From assembly GCA_946558695.1 (NCBI GenBank), contig CAMNTQ010000011.1:1-64000 (forward strand): a DNA stretch of 64,000 bases, read 5' to 3'. A program made the position numbers and the translations under genes. Source of the DNA: an uncultured Lachnospiraceae bacterium (GTDB lineage: Bacteria; Bacillota; Clostridia; Lachnospirales; Lachnospiraceae). Positions within the stretch are counted from its first letter, which is position 1. Every line of letters begins with the position of its first letter. Of the stretch, positions 52,876 through 62,040 are shown in pieces. The notes beneath the pieces are model-generated. The model was not told the DNA's origin. It ran no database searches and saw only the letters and a list, made by a program, of their open reading frames with translations.

Positions 52876-54267
52876 TTATATAATCTCAGCGATCCGGAGT
52901 CCAAAATTGTCATCTACAACAACTACATCCCCTTTGGCAATGCATTGTCCATTCACATACAGATCAACTTGTTCACCGGCCAGCTTATCCAGTACAACCA
53001 GCGAACCTTTATTTAACTCCAGAATATCCTTAACCATCTTTGTGGTTCTTCCTATCTCAACAGAAAGCTCCATCGGTACATCCATCATCATATCCAGATT
53101 TTCATCTAATATTCCGCTTGATGCACTTCCGTCACTTAAATTAGGCTGTGCTGCCGCCTGAACTTTGAGCTTCCTCGGAGCCGACGCCGCGTCCTTAAGC
53201 TGCTGGATCTGCTGCTGCTGCTGTTCCAGAGACTGACGCATCAAATCCATCATCTGCATCATATTATTCATAAGCGTCGGATCCATCTGCGGCTGTACAT
53301 ATACCGGTGTCTGCTGTATTGGCTGCTGGGGCTGCTGAGGCATCTGCTGCACAGGCTGCTGTGCCGCTGTCTGCGACTGCACAGGCTGTTGCGGCGCCGC
53401 TGTCTGCGGCTGCGGAGACGGGATGTCTCCTGGCATGCCTTTAAGCATTTGCTCAATCGCCTCCTGCGACATAACTCCTCCGTCAGAGCCTGATGCTGCC
53501 GACGCCGGTGCTGAAACCGGTTCACTCGCAGCACTTCCTGCTCCGCCCTGAAGCATTCTCTCGATTTCTTCCTGCGACATCATCCTGCTTTCGCCGCCGC
53601 CCATGTTGTCAGCCGACTGCGGCTGCGGAGACGGTGCCGGCGATGGCGCTGGTGCGCTGTCTTCTTGCACAGCTCCGTCAGGAAAGAATCCTGATACAAG
53701 ATCCTTTGCCAGACTGATCGGCATCAAATTCAGGAATTCACTCTCCATCTTATCTGCGATCATCAGGTTGAACCTGATAACTACCATCTGGTCGTTATCT
53801 GCAAAATATTTTTCTTTAAACTGCTCCGGACTCTCCACTTCAAACGAAACAGGTGTAGAGATGTCAACTCTTCTGGAAAGAAGCTCAGATAAAGCGGTCG
53901 CAGAAGCTCCCATCATCTGGTTCATAACTTCACAGATCGCACTGATATTCATCTCATCCAATTCAAACTGTTCGTCCGGAATCTCCATTCCCATCAAAAG
54001 CTCAACGATCACTTTCACATCAATACGCTTAAGCAGCATGATATTACTTCCGTCAAGCCCTTCCACATAACCAATCTGAACGCCAACCGCCGGCTCAATA
54101 CTTGCAAATTCAAATTCATCCTTATGCTTTACTTTAACAACCGGAGTCGTAATATCAACCCTTGTGTCCAGCATAGTTGAAACGGCGGTTGCAGAGGCTC
54201 CAAGACTAATATTAAGGATTTCACCGACGGCATCTATTTCCATATTACTTAAAGTGTAAGTATCCAT
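52876..54267 (-). CDS. fliY: Flagellar switch protein FliY with internal CheY-binding-like motifs
   Basis: 463 residues from the ATG behind AGAGGG (an alternative ATG at 54294 gives 472). Two CheC-like segments (about 1-195: IGEILNISLGASATAVSTML type and MNQMMGASATALSELL), a linker rich in Ala, Pro and Gln, and a C-terminal FliN/SpoA domain (about 385-460). The N-terminus lacks the LSQxEIDALL peptide that FliM and FliY use to bind CheY-P. Instead MMSQEEIERMLQGG (53543-53583) and VMSQEAIEQMLKGM (53434-53475) stand in the linker. Confidence 0.93.
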   Translation of the reverse strand: MDTYTLSNMEIDAVGEILNISLGASATAVSTMLDTRVDITTPVVKVKHKDEFEFASIEPAVGVQIGYVEGLDGSNIMLLKRIDVKVIVELLMGMEIPDEQFELDEMNISAICEVMNQMMGASATALSELLSRRVDISTPVSFEVESPEQFKEKYFADNDQMVVIRFNLMIADKMESEFLNLMPISLAKDLVSGFFPDGAVQEDSAPAPSPAPSPQPQSADNMGGGESRMMSQEEIERMLQGGAGSAASEPVSAPASAASGSDGGVMSQEAIEQMLKGMPGDIPSPQPQTAAPQQPVQSQTAAQQPVQQMPQQPQQPIQQTPVYVQPQMDPTLMNNMMQMMDLMRQSLEQQQQQIQQLKDAASAPRKLKVQAAAQPNLSDGSASSGILDENLDMMMDVPMELSVEIGRTTKMVKDILELNKGSLVVLDKLAGEQVDLYVNGQCIAKGDVVVVDDNFGLRIAEII

Positions 54268-54311
54268 ATTTCTTATCCCTCTTTCCGGCTTCATCGGATC
54301 CCCTCATGCTG

Positions 54312-54758
54312 TTACTGTCCAATCTCAAGGGCCCTCTGTGCCATAAGCTTAATTGCATTAAACGCAGTAATATTCGCATTATAAGAATGGGTTGCCGCCA
54401 TACTGTCCGTAGTTTCCTTAATCAAATCTACATTAGGCATTGCTACATAGCCATTTGCATCTGCATCCGGATGTTCCGGATTATATACCATCTTTAAATC
54501 TGTCTCGTCCTCGGCAATCTCTGTCACAATCACTCCGCCGTTACGTTCTCCTGAACGTCCTGCGTTTCTTGTACGGCGCAGTACAGAACTAAAAGATTCC
54601 TCTTCAGCTTGGAATCTTACCACTTTTCTGCGGTAAGTCCCGCCGTCTTCTGTTCTTGTCGTTTCAATATTAGCAATATTCTGCGCTGCGACATCAAGCC
54701 GCAGACGTTGTGCAGTCATACCTGATGCACTGATATCTAATGAACTTAAAAAAGCCAT
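54312..54758 (-). CDS. flgC: Flagellar rod protein FlgC
   Basis: 148 residues: SLDISASGMTAQRLRLDVAA, QNIANIETTRT, and C-terminal ETTDSMAATHSYNANITAFN. Proximal rod. Placed between cheY and fliY and not next to flgB, which is unusual. RBS AGGAGG. Confidence 0.93.
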   Translation of the reverse strand: MAFLSSLDISASGMTAQRLRLDVAAQNIANIETTRTEDGGTYRRKVVRFQAEEESFSSVLRRTRNAGRSGERNGGVIVTEIAEDETDLKMVYNPEHPDADANGYVAMPNVDLIKETTDSMAATHSYNANITAFNAIKLMAQRALEIGQ

Positions 54759-54770
54759 TGCCTATACCTC

Positions 54771-55133
54771 CTATTTTTCCAAGAGGCCGGTTACTGTCTT
54801 AAGAATCCGTTCCGGTTTGAACGGTTTTACAATAAAGTCCTTAGCACCCGACTTGATCGCCTCGATAACCATACTCTCCTGTCCCATAGCTGAACACATC
54901 ACAACCTGTGAATTGCTGTCCAGCTCCTTGATCTTCTTAAGCGCTTCTAATCCATCCATATTCGGCATGGTGATATCCATCAAAACCAACTCTGGCTTCT
55001 GCTCACTGTATGTCTTTACAGCGTCTTGACCGTCCGCCGCTTCGATCACATCTGTATATCCACCCTGCGCAAGCGCATTCTTAACCATCATCCGCATAAA
55101 TGCTGCGTCATCAACTACCATTATTTTAGCCAT
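54771..55133 (-). CDS. cheY: Chemotaxis response regulator CheY
   Basis: 120-residue single receiver domain from the ATG behind GAGAGG: MAKIMVVDDAAFMRMMVKNA, phospho-Asp53 in LMDITMPNMDG, and FIVKPFKPERI. Its phosphorylated form binds FliM/FliY at the motor. It is between fliM and flgC. Confidence 0.95.
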   Translation of the reverse strand: MAKIMVVDDAAFMRMMVKNALAQGGYTDVIEAADGQDAVKTYSEQKPELVLMDITMPNMDGLEALKKIKELDSNSQVVMCSAMGQESMVIEAIKSGAKDFIVKPFKPERILKTVTGLLEK

Positions 55134-55194
55134 TTCAGCACCTCTCTCCTTGTTTTTACTTATATATTGTAACAGTGGGATCATCCACTGGTAC

Positions 55195-56238
55195 TTACTC
55201 TACCGTCACCTCTTCAGGTTTTTTCTCTGTCTCTGGTTCAATCTCCTCTTTTTCGATCCGCTGATCCAGTTTCACCGCAACGCTGTTCTTATGTACGCCA
55301 AGCTTGGCATCATACCACGGCTCTCCTCCAACATATACGCGCACATCCGAATGCTTGCTCTTGTTAAGATCAATCACATCATCCACCTTAAGACTATAGA
55401 CATCGCGGAAATCAAGCTTAGCCGTAGCAAGCTGTACTCTCATATCAAGCGCTGAGGTCTTGAGCTTCTCCATGATGATCTCTCTGCTGTTTGCAATACC
55501 ATTGTCATAAGCACTTTCAACATTACGCCGCTTATCCATAATAGAGAATATATTCGTCAAAAGGCTTCCCGGAATACATACGCTGATATAACCGCTCGCA
55601 TTGGGAATCCTCATCTCCAGCATAATAATCGCTATCGTCTCATCCATCCCAATCTCCTGGAACATACTGGGCGACTGCTCCAGCCTTCTGTGATCCACAG
55701 ACAGACTGATATAATTCTTCCACGAATCTTTAATCGCTCCGGAAAAATACGTCAAAAGCTTCTGATAAAGCGCAAGCTCTATATCCGTATAAGTATACTC
55801 CACCGGAAGCTCCGCTGTATCTCCCTCACCGCCTAACATCCGGTCAATCATATTCGTCACAAGAAGCTGACTGATATGGAACACAATCGGCGGGTTTTTT
55901 GAATCATCCGGCAGCTTCATATACAGAAGCACCATAACATCATTCTCACCCATAGAATTTCCAAACTCATGATAACGCTGTTCCTCTACGGAGATTACTT
56001 CTATCTCGCAATTCATACGCAAGATTCCATTCAACTGCGACACGATAATCCTGCAATAATTGTCATGAATACCTTTCAGAATCTTAAGCCGCTCTCTCGT
56101 GAACTTCTTCGGGCTGTAAAAATCATATTTTTTATATTCTTTTTCTTTCTTCTCTTCCGGTTTGGCAGCTCCTGAATTACCTTCCTTCATGGAATTCAAC
56201 AGCATGTCTATCTGGCTTTGTGATAATACATCTGACAT
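55195..56238 (-). CDS. fliM: Flagellar motor switch protein FliM
   Basis: 347 residues with N-terminal CheY-binding motif LSQSQIDMLLN (residues 5-15), the CheC-like middle and the SpoA C-terminal domain (VYSLKVDDVIDLNKSKHSD). Acidic tail. Follows motB by 18 nt; fliL, the usual neighbour, is absent. Confidence 0.96.
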   Translation of the reverse strand: MSDVLSQSQIDMLLNSMKEGNSGAAKPEEKKEKEYKKYDFYSPKKFTRERLKILKGIHDNYCRIIVSQLNGILRMNCEIEVISVEEQRYHEFGNSMGENDVMVLLYMKLPDDSKNPPIVFHISQLLVTNMIDRMLGGEGDTAELPVEYTYTDIELALYQKLLTYFSGAIKDSWKNYISLSVDHRRLEQSPSMFQEIGMDETIAIIMLEMRIPNASGYISVCIPGSLLTNIFSIMDKRRNVESAYDNGIANSREIIMEKLKTSALDMRVQLATAKLDFRDVYSLKVDDVIDLNKSKHSDVRVYVGGEPWYDAKLGVHKNSVAVKLDQRIEKEEIEPETEKKPEEVTVE

Positions 56239-56256
56239 AATGATTCACATTTCCTT

Positions 56257-57114
56257 CTATTCAGTAGTAGTCTCGCCGTATACCTGCTTATAATACTTAT
56301 CAAGCTGGTTCTCAACATTACCCGTCTTGGTAATCAAAAGCTCTACTCTACGGTTCTTTGCCCGATCCTCCGGCGTGTCAAATGAGGCGATAGGACGATG
56401 CTGTCCAAAAGCCGAACTGTAGAGTCTGTCAGCGGCTATGACTTTCTTTTTCTGCAGATATGCAGTTACAACCGCACTCCGCATAGCCGACAGCTCTCGG
56501 TCTGTATTGATATTATTCTTCTTATCCGGTCTTCCCTGTGATGTATGACCGATGATCTGAATCTGCTCTATTGATTTCGCACACGGCTTAATAATCTTAG
56601 CAAAGACATCGATCATCTTCTTTCCGTCGTCCCTCATCACCCAGTCATCGCCGTCAAAGAATACTTTATCACGAAATGTAATAAATGTATAGCCTTCTCC
56701 TTTAGCAATTTCAACTTCTGTGGCATCATCGGCAAGTTCCTTCAGTTCCTGAAGCTTTTCGTACAAGGAATCAAACTGTTCATCTAATGCCTGCTGTTCT
56801 TCCGGACTTCTGCCCGTATTCTCCTTCGGATCGTTCAGATCATCTTCATAGATCGCATCTCTGTTCGTATCCTTTGGGAGATCCGTACTCCCCGGCACGT
56901 CGTCGTCACCCGGCTGATTCTCTGTCGTAACAAGCTGCGATACTTCTTTCGCCGCATCTGGATTTAAACTCTTAACAAGGTTTTCCCACTTCACCTGATC
57001 GACAGACGATATGGAATATAACAGTACGAAAAAACATAAAAGCAGCGTAACCATGTCGCCGTATGTATCCATCCATGAGGAGCCTTCCTCCGGCGCTTTA
57101 TTTCTCTTTTTCAT
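56257..57114 (-). CDS. motB: Flagellar stator protein MotB
   Basis: 285 residues with one membrane segment (about 18-38) containing the proton-channel Asp (SSWMDTYGDMVTLLLCFFVL), then a plug and linker and an OmpA-like peptidoglycan-binding domain (about 130-265, IQIIGHTSQGRPDKKNN and SSAFGQHRPIASFDTPEDRA). Forms the stator with MotA. Confidence 0.95.
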   Translation of the reverse strand: MKKRNKAPEEGSSWMDTYGDMVTLLLCFFVLLYSISSVDQVKWENLVKSLNPDAAKEVSQLVTTENQPGDDDVPGSTDLPKDTNRDAIYEDDLNDPKENTGRSPEEQQALDEQFDSLYEKLQELKELADDATEVEIAKGEGYTFITFRDKVFFDGDDWVMRDDGKKMIDVFAKIIKPCAKSIEQIQIIGHTSQGRPDKKNNINTDRELSAMRSAVVTAYLQKKKVIAADRLYSSAFGQHRPIASFDTPEDRAKNRRVELLITKTGNVENQLDKYYKQVYGETTTE

Positions 57115-57144
57115 CTATATCCACTCCAACTGCTTATATCACTC

Positions 57145-57960
57145 TTATTTTTTAGATTTCTTAGATTTTCCGCCGCCCTCTTCGCCATTCAGAATCTTCT
57201 GCTGATTCGTCTGATGAAGCAGGGATACCAGCTTCTCCTTTAACACCTTCGGATTATCCCCGGCCTGAATACCTACAACCCCTTCAATAATTACCTGTTT
57301 ATAGATTACTTCTTCATCATTACGGATCCGAAGCTTTTTCGCGATCGGCCCAAAAAGCAAGTTTGCCAAGATACACCCGTAGAAAGTTGTTACCAGAGCC
57401 GTCGCCATACTGGCTCCCAGATTATTGGATGACCCGGACGACAGATCCATTGATTTCAACATATTAACCAGCCCGACCAGCGTTCCGATCATACCAAATG
57501 CCGGAGCATAGCTGGATGCCTTCTCATAGATGGCCACCTCTCCGTCATGACGCTCGATCATGCTGCCAACTTCATTCTCCAATATCTCGCGCACTTTTTC
57601 TGCTTCCATCGCATCTACAACCAACAGAATTCCCTTTTTAAAAAACGGGTCTTCCAATTCATTCGCTTTTTCTTCCAGCACAAGGAGACCGTCCTTTCTG
57701 GCCATCTGAGCAAATTCAATGATAGTTTCAATAACTGGTTCCGGCTGATACTTCTTGCCTGCGATCAGCTTTGTCATATGCTTCCCCATTTTTTTTAACT
57801 TATCAAGAGGAAAACTCGCGATAACCGCACTGAATGTTCCTCCAAGTACGATGAGAACGCTTCCCGGATCCCAAAAATTCGATAGGCTTCCGCCTGACAT
57901 ACAGCCGAACACAATAAACCCAAAACCAGCCACTATTCCTATAATTGTTGTCGGATCCAT
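57145..57960 (-). CDS. motA: Flagellar stator protein MotA
   Basis: 271 residues with four membrane segments (about 1-20, 33-50, 150-170, 185-205), cytoplasmic rotor loop (about 60-145), and the usual ASSYAPAFGMIGTLVGLVNM. Acidic/basic tail rich in Lys. Pair with motB 30 nt downstream. Confidence 0.95.
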   Translation of the reverse strand: MDPTTIIGIVAGFGFIVFGCMSGGSLSNFWDPGSVLIVLGGTFSAVIASFPLDKLKKMGKHMTKLIAGKKYQPEPVIETIIEFAQMARKDGLLVLEEKANELEDPFFKKGILLVVDAMEAEKVREILENEVGSMIERHDGEVAIYEKASSYAPAFGMIGTLVGLVNMLKSMDLSSGSSNNLGASMATALVTTFYGCILANLLFGPIAKKLRIRNDEEVIYKQVIIEGVVGIQAGDNPKVLKEKLVSLLHQTNQQKILNGEEGGGKSKKSKK

Positions 57961-57966
57961 AATTAT

Positions 57967-58167
57967 CTACACCTCCACCTTTATCCCGCTCACAATTTTT
58001 CGATTAAACTGAACCACCTTTTCAATGATCTCCTGCGGGCTTTCTCTGACGATATGATACCTTCCGTTCGTCATCGTAATCTTCGATTCAGGTATCTGAT
58101 CTATATATTCAATCTGCCTGTCGTTTACCGTAATGTATTCGCCATTCAGTTTTGTCAATATAATCAA
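57967..58167 (-). CDS. flbD: FlbD/SwrD-type flagellar protein
   Basis: 66 residues from a TTG start 7 nt behind AGGAGG. FlbD family: MIILTKLNGEYITVNDRQIE and IVRESPQEIIEKVVQFNRKI. In Bacillus subtilis SwrD raises motor power. Between flgE and motA. Confidence 0.9.
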   Translation of the reverse strand: MIILTKLNGEYITVNDRQIEYIDQIPESKITMTNGRYHIVRESPQEIIEKVVQFNRKIVSGIKVEV

Positions 58168-58252
58168 ACCGAAACCTCCTGTTCTGAGGCGGCCGTCAAA
58201 CCGGCAGCCGCCTCATTCTGCCTTCTCTCACTGCTTATGTATTCTTCATATA

Positions 58253-59191
58253 TTAACGTTTCATGTTAACAAGCTGCTCAAGTATCTCATCTGTTACCGT
58301 AATGATCTTCGTGTTCGCCTGATAACCGCGCTCTGTCGTGATCATCGTAGCAAAGTCAAATGCAAGATCCGTATTGGACATCTCAAGGAAACCGCTGTTG
58401 ATATTTCCGGTTGCAGCCGTCGTCCGCATACCGGTACATCTTCCTGCATTCTGTCCTACTTCGTAATAGTAACCTGTCTTCTGGTTCAGGCCATTCGGAT
58501 TCTCCACATTTGCGATGGCAATCTGTCCGATTGTATGAATATTATTATTCTCATCTGTTCCTACAACCGTACCGTCCTGACCGATGCGCCAGGATACAAT
58601 AGAATACAGCTCGCCATTCGGGCTCTCCGGATCTACCGGTATTCTGATTGGAACCATCTGAGTCAGATCCATGATCGCCCTTCCGTTCTCATCAACCTCT
58701 CCACTTGGCGCAAAGCCAAATACATAGTTACCGCTGTCATCTACCAGATAGCCATTGGCATCCGGACTAAAAATTCCAACCCTTGAAAAATATGCACCAC
58801 CCTGAGAAAGATCGAATTCACCTTCATTCCCGCTTGCTGCCGGGGTAGTAAATGGATTGTTAAACGGACCTACAATAAAGAAACCTGTGCCATCGACCAT
58901 ACAATCCAGATCATTTCCTGTATATTGTCCATTTGTCGCTCCGAAGTTCGTGCTGACAGAACTTACAACAGAACCATAACCGAGCTGCGAGGCATTGATA
59001 CCTCCAAGGTTTCCGACCGTCGCATTACCTGCCTGCCCATTCTTTATATTCGTGTACACAGAATCCTGAAAATTCGTCGTTCTCGACTTATACCCCCATG
59101 TATTTACGTTTGCAATATTATTGCCAAGTACATCTAATCTTGTCTGATGCGCTTTAAGACCTGCAATTGCTGCATTCATTGATTTGACCAT
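58253..59191 (-). CDS. flgE: Flagellar hook protein FlgE
   Basis: 312 residues: AIAGLKAHQTRLDVLGNNIA / NVNTWGYKSRTT at the start and FLEMSNTDLAFDFATMITTE at the end. Short for a hook protein; members in other bacteria are 260-450. After flgD and TIGR02530. The gap 59192-59278 holds a hairpin (GGCTT / AAGCC around CGTC-5 nt-GACG, 59221-59250). Confidence 0.94.
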   Translation of the reverse strand: MVKSMNAAIAGLKAHQTRLDVLGNNIANVNTWGYKSRTTNFQDSVYTNIKNGQAGNATVGNLGGINASQLGYGSVVSSVSTNFGATNGQYTGNDLDCMVDGTGFFIVGPFNNPFTTPAASGNEGEFDLSQGGAYFSRVGIFSPDANGYLVDDSGNYVFGFAPSGEVDENGRAIMDLTQMVPIRIPVDPESPNGELYSIVSWRIGQDGTVVGTDENNNIHTIGQIAIANVENPNGLNQKTGYYYEVGQNAGRCTGMRTTAATGNINSGFLEMSNTDLAFDFATMITTERGYQANTKIITVTDEILEQLVNMKR

Positions 59192-59278
59192 ATGTTTATA
59201 CTTCCTTTCTTTCTATGCTTGCGTACCGTCATGGCTTCGTCATTCGGACGAATCGCCAAGCCTCCACATGTGGTCCGG

Positions 59279-59659
59279 CTAGAATAAAACGGCACTGTCG
59301 ATATTGGTAAAAATATTCTCTTTCATTTCTCTCTCAGTCATCATCGTAACAATCGTATTATTCGGTATATTCACGATAAAAGCACTCTTGTCGCCAATCA
59401 GCACTGCATCCTTCGAGCCTTTATCCCTTGCCCTCTGCATCGCCTGATTCAGATCACTGAGAAGTCCCGGTGTCATCTCCATGCCGCGGGACTGCATACG
59501 CTGCGCAGCATGTTTTGAAAACTGTATTCCACTTTTAGAATACTCACTCTGCAAAGATTCTGCAAAGCTTGCTAAGCCTGTTTTCCCCGGCGCACTAAGC
59601 TGATGAGAAAGCTTTAATTCTGAAATATTTGATACATTCGTAAGCTTTGAAACACCCAT
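59279..59659 (-). CDS. Flagellar operon protein, TIGR02530 family
   Basis: 126 residues, small soluble: IQFSKHAAQRMQSRGMEMTP, then DAVLIGDKSAFIVNIPNNTI and VTMMTEREMKENIFTNID. TIGR02530 proteins lie between flgD and flgE in Firmicutes; the function is not known to me. Confidence 0.9.
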   Translation of the reverse strand: MGVSKLTNVSNISELKLSHQLSAPGKTGLASFAESLQSEYSKSGIQFSKHAAQRMQSRGMEMTPGLLSDLNQAMQRARDKGSKDAVLIGDKSAFIVNIPNNTIVTMMTEREMKENIFTNIDSAVLF

Positions 59660-59730
59660 CGCTTTTCACCGCCTTTCCGCTTTTACATCTAAAATAGCTG
59701 TTTCATTCTCCTACACTATACAGACTTTCC

Positions 59731-60291
59731 TTATGCCGTCTCCGTGCTGCCGCTTTCTGTCTCATTGCCTTCTGTCTCGTTGCCTTCTGTCTTGTCGTCG
59801 TCTTTCTCAGGCTCTTTCATCTTCACATCTCCGACAGACATAATCTGTGACATCTTATATTCCTTATCTCCCATAAAGACTGTCGGCGACTCTCCCGCAA
59901 GAGAAACTCCTGTGATAGTTCCCTTCGTGTACTCCCCGGTTCCGCGTCCCTGCGCATCTACCTCCGCAACTGTTACTTCTTTTCCAAGCATAGAAGTTGC
60001 ATAAGTAATCACGCTGGTCGACGTCATCTGAGCCATCGCCGTGATCATCTTCGACTGCACCATCTGCGCCATAAGTTCTGATGTATCCATCGGATTATCC
60101 GGATCCTGATACTTCATCTCTGCCGCCATAAGCTTATAGAAATCTGTCATCGTCAGCTCTTGAGTGTCACCTACAGCGTTGTATCTCTTATAGTTGAGCG
60201 CCGAAGTATTCTGTGACGATTCTGTCCTGTTATAATTGGCAGCCGCCGTACTCTGCGCCGCTAATGTATTGCTGATTCCATCTACTGGCAT
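59731..60291 (-). CDS. flgD: Hook capping protein FlgD
   Basis: 186 residues with the FlgD signature TDFYKLMAAEMKYQDPDNPM DTSELMAQMVQ (shown in two pieces), then a beta domain and an acidic Thr/Glu tail. Scaffold for hook assembly. It follows fliK. Confidence 0.95.
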   Translation of the reverse strand: MPVDGISNTLAAQSTAAANYNRTESSQNTSALNYKRYNAVGDTQELTMTDFYKLMAAEMKYQDPDNPMDTSELMAQMVQSKMITAMAQMTSTSVITYATSMLGKEVTVAEVDAQGRGTGEYTKGTITGVSLAGESPTVFMGDKEYKMSQIMSVGDVKMKEPEKDDDKTEGNETEGNETESGSTETA

Positions 60292-60337
60292 ACTGTATCT
60301 CCTTTCTCACCGTCATAATATTATACTTTTACTTCCT

Positions 60338-61483
60338 TTATGCAAGCCCTAATCTAAGCTGCTGCAAAAAATCTGCGGAATCTGCTTCCAATTCCATTCT
60401 TCTGCGGTTCTCCTCATACTTACGCTCCTGCTCTTCCTTCTGAGCCTGCGCTCCGCTGTCGTTTCGCCCATCGTCATAAAAGTTAGACTCCTGACCATTC
60501 TTATCTTCCACGACAACTTCCATCTTGTCTCCAAGAGTCGTCTCGAGCATCCTGCCAAGTTCAGTTGCCTTACTGGACATCGCTTCCATCGTTTTTGCAT
60601 TAGAACAGATAATAGATACGGTTGTCTCTCCGGCTTCAACTGCTACCCTGACTAATAATGCACCTAAGTTTTTAGGCGTCAGAGCAATTTCAAATTCCTG
60701 CCTTCCATTGCTGATCTGCTTCGCAATCATGTCCTTGAGCATATTCGCATACTCTGGCTTGATCTCACCAGTCTCAGTCACTTCTACCTGAGCCTCAACC
60801 GCTTTGCCGCCATTCACGTTCTGAAACTGCAGGAAAGATGTACTTGCCTTATCAGATGCTGCCTCCGCTTTAACATCAATAACGCTGTTCTCGTCATCCT
60901 GTACGCTTCCAAAACCTGCAGCCTTCTTTTCTGTGTCTTCGGACATCATCTGCTTTGACATCTCAGAATCCATCTGCCCGTTTGCAACCGGTACACTCGA
61001 AAGCATCTCCTCTGGCATCTCCGGAACTTCACCGGTCTGAGAAATACTCTGCAAAGAGTCCACCGGTATCTTTCCTGCCCCGGCTGTCTGTGCAATGTCC
61101 GCCACCTGCGTTTCCTCTGCGGTCTGTGCCATCCCGGCTCTGCTCTGTCCTATATAAGCCGCATCCGCTGTCTTTCCTTCCGCACCCATCTGCAAAAGGC
61201 TCATCAATGCATCCTGTTCTTCAACGCTCTCCTGCCCCGACACGATCTGCTGTTCCGGATTATTCTGCGCCGCCTGAACACTCTCTGCACTCTTTTCTGC
61301 TACAGAAGTATCCTTCTCGTCATAAGTCTGGCGTTCCGCCTGTGCATTCGCCGCTCCCGCCGCGTCTGTCAGCGCCTGGCCAAAGTCCGGCTTATCCTTA
61401 GAAGATGACTTTTTGCTCTTTTGTGCCTGAGAAACCTTTGAACCGCCTGTTCCTTTTACTACGTCCATAAGATTACCCACCAT
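60338..61483 (-). CDS. fliK: Flagellar hook-length control protein FliK
   Basis: 381 residues: a long, low-complexity N-terminal ruler (Gln, Ala, Ser, Glu) and the C-terminal switch domain (about 235-330: EFEIALTPKNLGALLVRVAV). Sets hook length and triggers the FlhB switch. Starts behind AAAGGAGG. Confidence 0.9.
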   Translation of the reverse strand: MVGNLMDVVKGTGGSKVSQAQKSKKSSSKDKPDFGQALTDAAGAANAQAERQTYDEKDTSVAEKSAESVQAAQNNPEQQIVSGQESVEEQDALMSLLQMGAEGKTADAAYIGQSRAGMAQTAEETQVADIAQTAGAGKIPVDSLQSISQTGEVPEMPEEMLSSVPVANGQMDSEMSKQMMSEDTEKKAAGFGSVQDDENSVIDVKAEAASDKASTSFLQFQNVNGGKAVEAQVEVTETGEIKPEYANMLKDMIAKQISNGRQEFEIALTPKNLGALLVRVAVEAGETTVSIICSNAKTMEAMSSKATELGRMLETTLGDKMEVVVEDKNGQESNFYDDGRNDSGAQAQKEEQERKYEENRRRMELEADSADFLQQLRLGLA

Positions 61484-61576
61484 GTCTTTTACCTCCTTTC
61501 TTTTCCTGAAAAGTCAATTGTTAATATGACTCTTCTATTATATAACATTTTATAGCAATCTGCAAAGCAAAAATTA

Positions 61577-62020
61577 CTACCGCGCGACAATCAGCCCATG
61601 ATTCACAAATTCTTCCACGAGCTGCTCCTGTTCTTTCTGAACTTCTTTATTATATTCTTCCATTTTTTTCTCCTTCAGCTTATCAAGCGAAGTCGTATCT
61701 GTCTTTGCCGCAATCAGCTCTTTACGTTTCTTCTCCTCCCGGACCTTAAGAGCTTTTACTCTCTGGTTTACCCTGAACATCTCGCCCTTAAGGTATTCCA
61801 GATAGTTCTCATAAGTATGTATCCTGAGTATCTGGCAGCCTTCCTCCTGCTCCCTTTTCATCTGCAGTCTGATTTCTACATCCTTATTGCTCAGTTCCTG
61901 AAACATCTTCTCCTGCTGTCTGATCTCGTGCATGATTGCCGCATGTTCATTACGGATGCTGTTTTCATATTGACGCTTATAGCTCAGTACTTTATCAAGC
62001 GCAAATGCGAATTTTTTCAC
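61577..62020 (-). CDS. fliJ: Flagellar export protein FliJ
   Basis: 147 residues from the GTG behind GGGGGA, the same length as in Bacillus subtilis; an ATG overlapping the fliI stop (62041) would add seven residues. Antiparallel coiled coil (FALDKVLSYKRQYENSIRN ... ELIAAKTDTTSLDKLKEKK). Links the FliI ATPase to the export gate. Confidence 0.9.
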   Translation of the reverse strand: MKKFAFALDKVLSYKRQYENSIRNEHAAIMHEIRQQEKMFQELSNKDVEIRLQMKREQEEGCQILRIHTYENYLEYLKGEMFRVNQRVKALKVREEKKRKELIAAKTDTTSLDKLKEKKMEEYNKEVQKEQEQLVEEFVNHGLIVAR

Positions 62021-62040
62021 CCCAATATCCCCCAATATCA

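Noticed and set aside
58133..58786. 217-codon plus-strand frame opposite flgE/flbD
   Set aside because: Antisense shadow of well-supported genes.
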